Positions 43,399-51,471 of a DNA stretch of 64,000 nt are shown here, in pieces. The position numbers and the translations under genes are program-made. The stretch comes from Mangrovibrevibacter kandeliae. GTDB taxonomy: Bacteria; Pseudomonadota; Alphaproteobacteria; Rhizobiales; Rhizobiaceae. The stretch spans positions 930,001 through 994,000 of the forward strand of contig NZ_JANIFJ010000001.1 of the NCBI RefSeq assembly GCF_024519155.1, in the 5' to 3' direction. The notes beneath the pieces are model-generated. The model was not told where the DNA came from, did no database searches, and worked only from the letters and a program-made list of their open reading frames with translations. Every line of letters begins with the position of its first letter. The first letter of the stretch is position 1.

Positions 43399-44643
43399 TC
43401 ACCCTGTTTTCCGCATAACCCAGGGCGCCTGTTGTCGCACTAGGCTCGGGGCTCCTGTGCCTGGATCTTTTGGCTTGCGGCTCGGTGCGACCTGCATGGC
43501 ATCGCGTAAAGCAAGGAGGTGGGCGGTGGCCGGGTTGCGGCGCATGCTCGACGCGATGCTGCCAATCAGCGGGTTGGCGTCGCAGCCGCTCGCGAGCTTG
43601 CCGATATTGTTCGCGGCCGCGGGGTCCGCAGCGGCTTCCAGAAAGTCGAAGATGGTCCGTATGCCCGCGCCGCGCAGCGTGAGGAACGCATCCGGTCCGA
43701 CAGTCAGGAGCAATTGAGACTGGGCGATCCAGTCGACGATGCGCGCGAGCCCGTAAGGCGTCGATATGACGAGGGAAATGGCGTTCTCCATCGCGAGGTT
43801 CTGTACGTCATTGATCTCGTAGCCGGTCAGGCGGAACTTGATCGACGGGTCGATCCCATCGATCAGATCGAGCGGCAGATCACGGCTGATTGCGTTGAAC
43901 TGCGGGATCGTGCGGCGCAGTCGCAAGGCGCTGGGCAGGCGATCGATCAGCGTTCGGATCCCAAAGGCCGGGTCGCGCCCCGACATGAAGACGAGCCCAA
44001 GCACCGCCGTTGCCGTCAAGGCCACGCTTGCCCCTTGGGTGATGTCGTTCGCGACCGCCAGGACGTGGCGGAGTACCGTCGCGACCAGCACGCTGAGTAC
44101 GATGTGGATGGTGCATCGGACGAAATCGATTGGCGTCAGATCGAAATTCGCGACGCGCAATACGAGGTAATCCACCACCCAGACATAGGCGCTGACAAAG
44201 GCGACGGCGATGATGAGAACGGTGCCTTTGCGGTAGGTTGCGGCGGCAGCCCCGCTTTGGAAGCCATCCAGAAACAGGCGCTGCTGGATGGCTGCTCCCC
44301 GGCTGGCGATCCCCGCATCCCAGATGATCAGGAGTGCGAGGGTCGACACCAGGATGAGAAGGACGGCGGGCAGCATGAAGGAGAAGGCAGTCTTCGCCAC
44401 GGTCAACAGCCGCTGCTCGCCGCCATGGTCGCTCCTCGGGTGGTACCGCGCTCGAACCAGATCGAGCATCTCTGCGAGGTCAGTGCGCCCAGGAGGATCA
44501 ACGAGACATTGACTGAGCCGGTCGAGAAGAAACGTGCGGCGCCGCCGTACGATGCCGCGCCCGAAGAAGATGGAGAGCGGCATCAGTCCGCTGAGTGCCA
44601 GCACGATCAGTATGCGCTGCGGGTCGTTGCTCAGCCACCCCAT
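43399..44643 (-). CDS. Orphan multi-pass membrane protein of unknown function
   Basis: A 414-residue protein with about six membrane helices in its N-terminal half (first at residues 10-28, others around 90-115, 140-165, 180-200 and 215-235) and a soluble C-terminal half of 170 residues. I do not recognise a domain. Its base composition is visibly less GC-rich than its neighbours, and it is flanked by 160-130-base gaps, which suggests acquisition by transfer. The start is uncertain: ATG 44643 opens just before the first helix, while a TTG at 44679 would add 12 residues. Confidence 0.75.
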   Translation of the reverse strand: MGWLSNDPQRILIVLALSGLMPLSIFFGRGIVRRRRTFLLDRLSQCLVDPPGRTDLAEMLDLVRARYHPRSDHGGEQRLLTVAKTAFSFMLPAVLLILVSTLALLIIWDAGIASRGAAIQQRLFLDGFQSGAAAATYRKGTVLIIAVAFVSAYVWVVDYLVLRVANFDLTPIDFVRCTIHIVLSVLVATVLRHVLAVANDITQGASVALTATAVLGLVFMSGRDPAFGIRTLIDRLPSALRLRRTIPQFNAISRDLPLDLIDGIDPSIKFRLTGYEINDVQNLAMENAISLVISTPYGLARIVDWIAQSQLLLTVGPDAFLTLRGAGIRTIFDFLEAAADPAAANNIGKLASGCDANPLIGSIASSMRRNPATAHLLALRDAMQVAPSRKPKDPGTGAPSLVRQQAPWVMRKTG

Positions 44644-44740
44644 GCCATACCCCGACGTCCGTGTACCGCCGGAGACCAAGTGTACGCGAAAGGGTGCGAA
44701 TTACAACTATGAGGCGTAAACCTCTCGAACTGCGTGAGAC

Positions 44741-44761
44741 GCCGCCACGTGACGTGGCGGC
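44741..44761. terminator. Stem-loop downstream of SOUL-domain gene
   Basis: GCCGCCACGT and ACGTGGCGGC pair perfectly around a single G. The hairpin lies 15 bases past the stop of the haem-binding gene, at the border with the low-GC membrane-protein gene. No T-run is present; it may stabilise the 3' end. Confidence 0.5.
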
Positions 44762-44775
44762 GCCGGTGTTACGAT

Positions 44776-45783
44776 CTATCGCTCGATCTCGATCAGGATC
44801 TCGTTTCGCTTCAGGAATCCCGGCGTCCAGGGCGGGTTGTAGAAGGCGTAGATCGGATCACCCTTCTGCTTCAGGTTTTCGTCGGCGAGGTAGTTGTAGA
44901 GCGCCATCAGCTTCTTGCTGGCGAGCGATGCGGTAAAGGTGCCGGAGAAGCGGATCACCACCATGCGACGCGCCGGCACCTCCTTCAGCGTCACATCACT
45001 GGAGCCGGGAAGGGGCAGGCTCTCCTTGGTGTACTTCTTCGGCATCACGAAGCGCACGGCCCAGCCCTTGGTCCGACCCTCGCTCTCGGCCAGCTGCTGC
45101 ATGACGGGGGCGGTCATCGCGATCTTCTTGCCCGGACGATTGTGGGCGAAGATGTAGTCGGCCAGTGTCTCGAAGCCGTTGCGGCGCGCCTTCTCGTGGT
45201 AGCCGCTCTTGATGGTCTCGGCGATGACCATGCCGTCATAGTCGCGGATCTCGACGTCACCGTCCTGCCGCACAGCGTCGTAGTCCGGCTCCTCGGTGTG
45301 TTCGGACAGCTTGCGGGTCGCATAGTAGGCCGCACCGACGGCGAGGATGGCGCCGCCCGCGATCAGAAGCGTCGAGATCGTCGGACGAGCCCGCAGGAAG
45401 TCCAGACGCCGTTCGGTGTGGGTCTGGCGCCGCAGGCGCGAGAGGCTCGGCCATTGCACATCATCGAGGCCGGCCCGGAGTTCGTCGGTCTGATGACGCC
45501 AGTCCGGCATCGCGTTGCGGACCGAGCGCGCCACGGAGCGGGCATCGTCGGTGGTCGGGAGCGACCAGCCGGAGAGGAACTCCGGCACGTACCGCGATAC
45601 GCCTTGGCGCTGGTGCAGTGTCGGCAGGTGGCGCTCGAGGCTGCGGCGGATGCGCTCGGTCCGGCTCGGACGCAGGTCGAGGCGATCGATCACCTGCTCC
45701 TCCAGCTCGCCGATGCGTTCACCAATGTCGCTGATCGCCTCGCTGAGCCGTTCGAGGGCCGGAGAGGAGGAGTGGCGGGACAT
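44776..45783 (-). CDS. SOUL-family haem-binding protein with membrane anchor
   Basis: A 335-residue protein. The N-terminal 130 residues are charged and helical, then a membrane helix (about 138-157, ISTLLIAGGAILAVGAAYYA) leads into a SOUL/HBP domain (DVEIRDYDGMVIAET to the C-terminus) with KIAMTAPVM and ARRMVVIRFSGT. SOUL proteins bind haem or related tetrapyrroles; the bacterial role is not established. AGGAG 7 bases before the ATG fixes the start. A near-match to the EcfG promoter lies upstream but has one mismatch. Confidence 0.9.
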   Translation of the reverse strand: MSRHSSSPALERLSEAISDIGERIGELEEQVIDRLDLRPSRTERIRRSLERHLPTLHQRQGVSRYVPEFLSGWSLPTTDDARSVARSVRNAMPDWRHQTDELRAGLDDVQWPSLSRLRRQTHTERRLDFLRARPTISTLLIAGGAILAVGAAYYATRKLSEHTEEPDYDAVRQDGDVEIRDYDGMVIAETIKSGYHEKARRNGFETLADYIFAHNRPGKKIAMTAPVMQQLAESEGRTKGWAVRFVMPKKYTKESLPLPGSSDVTLKEVPARRMVVIRFSGTFTASLASKKLMALYNYLADENLKQKGDPIYAFYNPPWTPGFLKRNEILIEIER

Positions 45784-46273
45784 GGAGATCTCCTGAGAGT
45801 GGCGGTGTCGATACGGGCTCGCTGGCCTTGCAGCCGAGGTCGGGCCGGCCGTGCGAACAACGCGAGCGGGTGATGTTGGTTGCGACTTGATCAGTCGGCG
45901 GAACGTTCGCAGATGCGGCGATCTAGTTGATGTGCCACGCAACCTTTTGCCGGCCGAAGGATTTCGGTCTCATCGGGTTCGTTTTGACCTGATACTCCAG
46001 CAAGCTAGGGCGGCCCGACGGCCGCCCCTTTTTGTTTCTGAGCCGCGTCTGAGGTCGCTGCTGCCGAGGTGTCCCGGGGACCCCCGTCACGGCCCCCGGG
46101 ACGATCCCGCCGTTGGCCGCGGCCCGACAAGGACGGCCACAGTCACCGGCGGATCGCTGCGTCAGCTGTGCGACCACGCTCTTCGCCACAACGCTGGACT
46201 GGCTGTCATGGTTCGAAGAGCGCCAGCGTCCGCTGATCGCACCGGTGTCGAGCGCATCCCGACACCAGATGCC
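45784..46273. other. Intergenic region with a plus-strand terminator; candidate small RNA
   Basis: No convincing protein gene is seen on either strand: the long plus-strand frame here has no ribosome binding site and arginine-rich shadow composition. The region ends the divergent side of the SOUL gene, yet it carries a clear plus-strand intrinsic terminator at 46008-46033, with no plus-strand protein gene upstream to serve. A short transcript of 80-150 bases ending there is the simplest explanation. I could not assign its promoter. Confidence 0.45.
46008..46033 (+). terminator. Rho-independent terminator on plus strand
   Basis: GGGCGGCC and GGCCGCCC pair perfectly around loop CGAC, then C and TTTTT follow directly. 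This is a textbook intrinsic terminator, orphaned with respect to any plus-strand protein gene. Confidence 0.8.
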
Positions 46274-46648
46274 TCACTTCGGCGTTTCGGCGGGCTGCTC
46301 CGGCACCGCGCCAGGCGGAATGACGGGCGTCGTGCCGGGGTTCGGGTCCGGCGCCGGCGCCTGAATTTGCGGATCGACGCCGCCGGGCGGCGTCAAAACG
46401 CCGCCGCAGTCGGCGAGCTGACGGCTCGCGTTGTCGCCGCCCGAGGCAGACGGGTCGCATCGCCCGGTTCCCTGAAGATCCGGTGCGCCAGGCGCGCCGG
46501 CATCGGGCGCAACGGACGGGGGGGCGGCGTCGAGACCGGGAGCCGCCTGCGTGTCGGGCGCGGGAGCACTCGTCTGGGCCTGCGCTGCCGCGCCGAGCCC
46601 GAGAAGGCTCGCTGCGGCGAGGGCGATGATCGTCTGCTGTCGGGGCAT
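46274..46648 (-). CDS. Secreted proline-rich hypothetical protein
   Basis: A 124-residue protein with a signal peptide (about residues 1-25, ending AAAQAQ) and a mature region rich in Pro, Ala, Gly and Asp. It has a pair of cysteines (Cys in GRCDPSASGGDNASRQLADCGG) that may form a disulfide. No known domain. A related small motif, CDPSASGG...LADCGGVL, resembles short secreted proteins common in rhizobia, but I cannot name the family. It is 79 bases downstream of another small secreted protein gene. Confidence 0.75.
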   Translation of the reverse strand: MPRQQTIIALAAASLLGLGAAAQAQTSAPAPDTQAAPGLDAAPPSVAPDAGAPGAPDLQGTGRCDPSASGGDNASRQLADCGGVLTPPGGVDPQIQAPAPDPNPGTTPVIPPGAVPEQPAETPK

Positions 46649-46727
46649 GATCCAGATCCGGTTGAAACTGTTGGTGAAATCGCGCGCGCGGGCGAGGGGT
46701 TCCGTTAACTCGCCGTCATTCGCCCGG

Positions 46728-47081
46728 TCAGCGCTCGCCGAGATGCGCCCGGGCCACGTCACGCAGGGCCTCCGAGTAGTGCACCGCTGCGCAGGTCCGC
46801 ACCGGGCTCACCTCTTTCTGCTCGGCAAGGTTCTGGTCGTTCACCGGACAGACCTCGGCCGCGAGCTCTGCGGAGACGGGGATCGTCAGCGGCACCGAGG
46901 GGAGGTCGACCTGAAGTTCCTCCGCGATGCGGCTGCGGATGTCGTCCTGGCCGAGCGACACCTCGACAGCATCGTCGGGACTGACGGACGAGGTGGTCGT
47001 CGGATCAGGGGAGGCCTGGGCGAAAGCGGAACCGGCGAAGGCAGTGGCGATCGCCGCCGCGGCGAAGAGGGTGCGTAGCAT
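46728..47081 (-). CDS. Small secreted hypothetical protein with two cysteines
   Basis: A 117-residue protein: signal peptide of about 21 residues ending in GSAFA, a Ser/Thr/Pro-rich linker, then a domain with DDIRSRIAEELQVDLPSVPLTIPVS and two cysteines (VCPVND and RTCAAVHYSEAL) that could pair. No recognised family. Same strand as the downstream proline-rich gene, possibly one transcript. Location periplasmic or secreted. Confidence 0.78.
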   Translation of the reverse strand: MLRTLFAAAAIATAFAGSAFAQASPDPTTTSSVSPDDAVEVSLGQDDIRSRIAEELQVDLPSVPLTIPVSAELAAEVCPVNDQNLAEQKEVSPVRTCAAVHYSEALRDVARAHLGER

Positions 47082-47277
47082 CGGGAACTCCCGTTTCAGA
47101 TCATGCCGGCGAAATTGCCGGGGCGGATGATCCGTTCCGAAGCCGGCCCGGGAAAGCGCGCGCGGCGAAGGCGGTATCAGTCGCCGGTCTCCAAAGGACC
47201 GCCTGGCACGCGGCGGGCTATGCGCTGGCAGCGACGTTGCTTATATCGCGCTGCAGCACCCCCGAGCCCGAGCTTTT

Positions 47278-48492
47278 ATGACCATCACCCAATCCTCCGG
47301 CCGCCGCCTCGCAGAGGAGGGCGGCGGGATCAGCGCCGGCCTGACCGTCCTCGTCGCCTTCAGTTGCGGCGCGCTCGCCGCCAACCTCTATTACGCCCAG
47401 CCCCTCGTCGCGCTGATCGGTGAGTCACTCGGCTTGCCCCGGGCCGCCGAGAGCGCGATCGTCACCTTCACCCAGATCGGCTACTGTCTCGGTCTCGTGC
47501 TGCTCGTCCCGCTCGGCGACGTGCTCGAGAACCGGCGCCTGATCATCGTCACGATGATCGCCAACGTCGCGGCGCTCATCGGCCTCACCTTCGTGCCGAG
47601 CGTGGCGATCCTGTTCGGCGCGATGCTGGTCGTCGGCGTCACCTCCACGGCCGCACAGATGCTGCTGCCGCTCGCCGCTCACCTCGCACCGCCGGCCGAA
47701 CGCGGACGGATCGTCGGCAACGTGATGAGCGGGCTGCTGCTCGGAATCCTGCTCGCCCGACCCGTCGCGAGCTTCCTCGCCGAATATGTCGGCTGGCGCG
47801 GCGTCTTCGCGCTGTCGGCCGGCGCGGTGGCGCTCGCCGCGCTCGCCTGTGCGGTCCTCGTGCCGACCCGCCGACCAAGCCACCGCCACAGCTACGGCGA
47901 GCTCATCGTCTCCCTGGGTCGGCTGTTCCTGCGCGAGCCGGTGCTGCGCCATCGGGCGCTCTATCATGCGGCGATGTTCGGCGTGTTCACCGTGTTCTGG
48001 ACCGCCGCGCCGCTGATCCTGCTGCGCGAGCCCTATGATTTCAGCCCGAGCGGCGTGGCGCTGTTCGCCCTGTCCGGCGTCCTCGGGGTGGTCGCTGCCC
48101 CGGTCACCGGCCGGCTTGCCGACCGCGGCCATACCGTGCTCGGCACGGTGATCGCGATGCTCCTGGTGATCGGCGCCTTCGTTGCCGCCCTCTTCGGCCA
48201 GACCTCGCTGGTCGCCCTCGTCTTCGCCGGCGTGATTCTCGATCTCGGCGTGCAGGCGAACATGGTGATCAGCCAGCGTGAGATCTATCAGCTGGATGCG
48301 GCGATCCGCAGCCGGCTCAACGCCGTCTACCTCGCGGTCTTCTTTCTCGGCGGCGCGCTCGGTTCGGCGCTGACGAGCCCGGTGCTCGAGCGGTTCGGCT
48401 GGGTCGGCATCTGCATTCTGGGCCTGGTGCCGCCGGCCTTAGCGCTCGTCTCGTTCCTGGCGCTGGATGCGCCGCGCAGGGCCGGGCGCTAA
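47278..48492 (+). CDS. Major facilitator superfamily transporter
   Basis: A 404-residue permease with about 12 membrane helices. The N-terminal AANLYYAQPLVALIG and the loop-2 LVPLGDVLENRRLII (MFS motif A-like) indicate a drug/metabolite-type MFS exporter of the YgaY/NarK-like group seen in many proteobacteria. The C-terminal half repeats the motif (GRLADRGHTVLG). Substrate unknown. It converges with the acyltransferase gene; the stops overlap by 4 bases. Confidence 0.9.
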   Translation: MTITQSSGRRLAEEGGGISAGLTVLVAFSCGALAANLYYAQPLVALIGESLGLPRAAESAIVTFTQIGYCLGLVLLVPLGDVLENRRLIIVTMIANVAALIGLTFVPSVAILFGAMLVVGVTSTAAQMLLPLAAHLAPPAERGRIVGNVMSGLLLGILLARPVASFLAEYVGWRGVFALSAGAVALAALACAVLVPTRRPSHRHSYGELIVSLGRLFLREPVLRHRALYHAAMFGVFTVFWTAAPLILLREPYDFSPSGVALFALSGVLGVVAAPVTGRLADRGHTVLGTVIAMLLVIGAFVAALFGQTSLVALVFAGVILDLGVQANMVISQREIYQLDAAIRSRLNAVYLAVFFLGGALGSALTSPVLERFGWVGICILGLVPPALALVSFLALDAPRRAGR

Positions 48493-49148
48493 CGCGCCTC
48501 CCACCGGTCGAGAAAGTCCTCGATCGGCAGCGCCTGCATGTCGGGAACGGCCGCATGCAGGCGATCCTGCGGCCAGTCCCACCAGGCGAGGGCGGCGATG
48601 CGCCGGGCGACACGCTCTGGGAAGCGCGGGCGCAACGCGCGCGCCGGCACGCCGGCGACGATGGTGAAGGGCGGCACGTCACGTGTGACGACCGCATTGG
48701 CGCCGACGACCGCGCCGTCGCCAATCGTCACGCCCGGCATGACTACGGCGCCGTGGCCGATCCAGACGTCGTTGCCGATGGTCACGCGCTTCGACCGCCG
48801 GCGCTCGCGGAACGCCTGGTCGATGCCGAGATAGCGGAAATACTCGTTCGGGCGATAGGTGAGCTTGTGCGTCGTCAGCCGTTCGACCGGGTGCTCGAGC
48901 GCATTCAGCCGTGTGTTGGCCGCGATCGAGCAGAACTTGCCGACGCTGGTGTAGATCGCTTCCCCGCCGCGTTCGAAATAGGAGAAGTCGCCGACGCTCA
49001 CCTCGCGCAGCAGCGTGCGCGGGCCGATCTCGACGTGCCGGCCGAGGCGACACTCCTTCAGCTCGGCGGTCGGATGGATGCGCGGCTCGTCCGGGCGCAA
49101 GCGCGAGGATCCGTCGGCTGCGTCGGCCGCGCTCGTCTCGTCCACCAT
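48489..49148 (-). CDS. Hexapeptide-repeat acyltransferase, phosphonate-type (XAT) family
   Basis: A 219-residue left-handed beta-helix acyltransferase. An N-terminal PTAELKECRLG start, YTSVGKFCSIAANTRLN, the loop EHPVERLTTHKLTYR with the catalytic histidine, and VTIGNDVWIGHGAVVMPGV followed by hexapeptide rungs are visible. The pattern, including AWWDWPQDRL at the end, matches the transferase family usually found in phosphonate (phn) operons. No phn gene is near, so it may act on another small molecule. Acetyl-CoA is the likely donor. Confidence 0.87.
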   Translation of the reverse strand: MVDETSAADAADGSSRLRPDEPRIHPTAELKECRLGRHVEIGPRTLLREVSVGDFSYFERGGEAIYTSVGKFCSIAANTRLNALEHPVERLTTHKLTYRPNEYFRYLGIDQAFRERRRSKRVTIGNDVWIGHGAVVMPGVTIGDGAVVGANAVVTRDVPPFTIVAGVPARALRPRFPERVARRIAALAWWDWPQDRLHAAVPDMQALPIEDFLDRWEAR

Positions 49149-49195
49149 GACCGTCTCCGCTTGGGTCTTCCAGCTCGCGCCTGTATAGTGCGGTC

Positions 49196-49354
49196 ATGCT
49201 CCGTACGCGACCGCATCTTGGCCGTCCTGCGCTCGCCGCCCTCGGTCTGAGCGCGACGGCCCTCGTCGCGTTCCTCGCGGTCGCCGGGTGGATGCGGCAC
49301 GGGCTGCAGATCTTCGTGCAACTGGCGCAGGACGGCTGGTCCGGCTGCTTCTGA
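49196..49354 (+). CDS. Small membrane protein, 52 residues
   Basis: A 52-codon frame from ATG 49196 to TGA 49354. It encodes a basic N-terminus (MLRTRPHLGR), one hydrophobic helix (about residues 13-31) and an aromatic tail ending WSGCF. It starts 47 bases from the divergent acyltransferase start, and codon use matches neighbours. No strong ribosome binding site is visible, so I call it with moderate confidence. Function unknown. Confidence 0.5.
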   Translation: MLRTRPHLGRPALAALGLSATALVAFLAVAGWMRHGLQIFVQLAQDGWSGCF

Positions 49355-49489
49355 CGGGACTTCCGCTGCGACGCTGCGCCCGCGTCTCGGGCGCCAGCGC
49401 GCGCTTGTGTCTCGCACGAGGCACGCGTAAAGGCGGGACCCGACGGCCGCCGAGGCCCGCTCGATGTCCAAGCGAAAGAGGAGGCCGCG

Positions 49490-50083
49490 ATGCGACCGAT
49501 CGCCTATGTCCGCCTCGCCCTCTGGGTGGTGGTCGCACTGCTCGCGGGCGCGACGGCGGCTCTCTACTTCCTGAACACCTCCGGTCCGATCGTCGCGAGC
49601 GAGGCGCCCTACGGGACGCCCTTCCAGCTCGTCGACCAGGACGGCAAGCCGATCAGCGACAAGGACCTCCGGGGCAGGCCTGCGGCGATTTTCTTCGGTT
49701 TCACCCACTGTCCCGAGGTCTGCCCGACGACGCTCGCCGAGATGGCGAACTTCCAGAACGAGCTGCAGAAGGAAGGGCGCCGCCTGCCGGTCTACTTCGT
49801 CACCGTCGATCCGGAGCGCGACAGCCCGGCGGTGATGAAGGACTATACCAGCGCCCTGTCTCCTGACATCACCGGCATCACCGGCGATCCCCCGACCATC
49901 GCCGAGATGCTGAAGGGCTGGGGCATCTACGCCCGCAAGGTGCCCCAGGGCGACGATTACACGATGGATCACACCGCCTCCGTCTTCCTGCTCGACGCCG
50001 AGGGCCGGCTCAAGGGGACCATCGCCTATGGCGAGGATCAGGCTTCCGCGCTCGACAAGCTCGAGAGGCTGACCGCATCGTGA
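49490..50083 (+). CDS. SCO1/SenC-family copper chaperone / thioredoxin-fold protein
   Basis: A 197-residue membrane-anchored protein that inserts copper into the CuA site of cytochrome oxidase. One N-terminal helix (about residues 5-26) is followed by the thioredoxin-fold SCO domain. Copper ligands are Cys74 and Cys78 in FTHCPEVCPT and His161 in MDHTASVFLLD. GAGG upstream supports the ATG. The stop overlaps the prmA GTG by 4 bases. Confidence 0.93.
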   Translation: MRPIAYVRLALWVVVALLAGATAALYFLNTSGPIVASEAPYGTPFQLVDQDGKPISDKDLRGRPAAIFFGFTHCPEVCPTTLAEMANFQNELQKEGRRLPVYFVTVDPERDSPAVMKDYTSALSPDITGITGDPPTIAEMLKGWGIYARKVPQGDDYTMDHTASVFLLDAEGRLKGTIAYGEDQASALDKLERLTAS

Positions 50084-50976
50084 AAGACCAAGAAGAGGCG
50101 CCACCCGGCATGGGCGTGACGCAGGTGCGTTACTTCCTGCGTGCGGGCAAAGCGGAGGCGCAGGCCGCCTATGGGCGGCTCGAGGCCGCCTATGAGGACG
50201 AGGCCGCGCCGCTCTCGATCTTCGAGATCGACGAGGCACGCGGCGAGCACGAGGTCTCGGTGTATTTTGAGGCCGATGGCGGGGACCGATCGCAGGAGGT
50301 GGCGGACGCCGCGGGCGTCGCGCGGGTGGAGCGCGAGGATCTTCCGGACGTCGACTGGATGGAGCAGGTGCTCGCCGACCTGAAGCCGGTTCGGGCGGGT
50401 CGCTTCCTGGTGCACGGGGCGCATGATCGGGCGCGCGTGAAACCCAACGATCTGTCGATCGAGATCGAGGCAGGGCAGGCGTTCGGCACCGGCCACCACG
50501 AGACCACCGCGGGCTGCCTGGAGGCGATCGACCGCATCCTGTCGATGCGAATGCCGCAGAACGCGCTCGACCTCGGCACCGGCAGCGGCGTCCTGGCGAT
50601 CGCACTCGCGCTGCGGGGTCGGGTGCCGGTGCTGGCGACCGACATCGATCCGGTGGCGGTCAGGGTGGCGCAGGAGAACGTGCGGGCCAACCGCGTGCAC
50701 ACCCTGGTGCAGACAGCGGTCGCGACCGGGTTGTCGGCGGCGGCGATCCGCGACCAGAGCCCGTACGACCTGATCGTCGCCAACATCCTGGCCGGTCCGT
50801 TGATGCGGCTCGCGCCCGGCATTGCGCGGGCCCTGACGAGGGACGGCGACCTCGTCCTGTCCGGCATCCTGGGGCGGCAGCGGAACGCGGTGCTTGCCGC
50901 TTATCGCGTGCAGGGGCTTTTCCATCGCCACACGCTCTGGCGCGGCGACTGGGTAACGCTCCACCTCACGCGGTAG
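50080..50976 (+). CDS. prmA: Ribosomal protein L11 methyltransferase
   Basis: A 298-residue SAM-dependent methyltransferase that trimethylates L11. The N-terminal substrate domain is followed by the MTase core: EIEAGQAFGTGHHETT (PrmA hallmark), ALDLGTGSGVLAIALA (SAM loop) and LIVANILAGPLMRLAP (NxLA-type catalytic loop). The GTG start is coupled to the SCO gene (GTGA). A bidirectional terminator follows. Confidence 0.94.
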   Translation: MKDQEEAPPGMGVTQVRYFLRAGKAEAQAAYGRLEAAYEDEAAPLSIFEIDEARGEHEVSVYFEADGGDRSQEVADAAGVARVEREDLPDVDWMEQVLADLKPVRAGRFLVHGAHDRARVKPNDLSIEIEAGQAFGTGHHETTAGCLEAIDRILSMRMPQNALDLGTGSGVLAIALALRGRVPVLATDIDPVAVRVAQENVRANRVHTLVQTAVATGLSAAAIRDQSPYDLIVANILAGPLMRLAPGIARALTRDGDLVLSGILGRQRNAVLAAYRVQGLFHRHTLWRGDWVTLHLTR

Positions 50977-50992
50977 GAGAGGCGCAAAGACG

Positions 50993-51016
50993 AAGGGCGC
51001 CCGAAACGGCGCCCTT
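50993..51016. terminator. Bidirectional terminator after prmA
   Basis: AAGGGCGCC pairs perfectly with GGCGCCCTT around loop CGAAAC, so either strand gives a stem followed by TT. It lies between prmA (plus) and a small convergent gene (minus). Confidence 0.7.
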
Positions 51017-51063
51017 GCATACTGGGTCTCGAGTGTGCCGCAACGCCGAGGCCGCGGTTGGAT

Positions 51064-51261
51064 TCAGCGGCGGATCGGGCTGCTGCCGTCAGCGTGATTG
51101 CTGCGGTCGAAGCCGCTGAAGTGGTCGGCGTTCCACATCGCAACGCGCGACGCGACATAGGCATCTGCCTGGCGCTGGCGCGCTTCGATGTAGCGCTCGA
51201 ACGCGACGCGAAGGACGCTCTTGGAACGCGGGCGAAGGGTCACATCGGCTGAAGTCGTCAT
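51064..51261 (-). CDS. Small basic hypothetical protein, 65 residues
   Basis: A 65-residue protein starting MTTSADVTLRPRSK with a helical, Arg/Ala/Tyr-rich middle (VLRVAFERYIEARQRQADAYVASR). CAGGAG 8 bases before the ATG makes it a credible gene although longer frames are open upstream. No domain is recognised. Similar short helical proteins are frequent in Hyphomicrobiales; function unknown. Confidence 0.65.
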   Translation of the reverse strand: MTTSADVTLRPRSKSVLRVAFERYIEARQRQADAYVASRVAMWNADHFSGFDRSNHADGSSPIRR

Positions 51262-51471
51262 CGTTTGGCTCCTGATCAAATCTCGTCCAAGTCCTCCCGA
51301 TGACCGAAATATGCCCATTGCCTCCCGCACGAGCCACCGGGGCACATGCATAGGTCCTGCGCGTTTGCTGCAATGCAGCAGGCCGGCGTCGATTCGGCTC
51401 GGCAGCTTTCGCCCGGAGGCGCATGGGCGTAGTGGTCCGGCCCTGAGACAACGGTCACGATGAGGCAGCGG

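Noticed and set aside
45784-45960. EcfG promoter for the SOUL haem-binding gene
   Set aside because: On the minus strand GCAAC-N16-CGTT is found, with correct spacing, but the -35 has a mismatch at the second G, a highly conserved base, so I do not call it.
45923-46189. Minus-strand 88-codon frame in the same gap
   Set aside because: No ribosome binding site or recognisable domain; it overlaps the terminator stem, and the coding pattern is not convincing.
45851-46708. Long plus-strand open frame of 285 codons
   Set aside because: No ribosome binding site, arginine-rich shadow-type composition, it crosses the intrinsic terminator at 46008-46033 and runs antisense to the secreted proline-rich gene.
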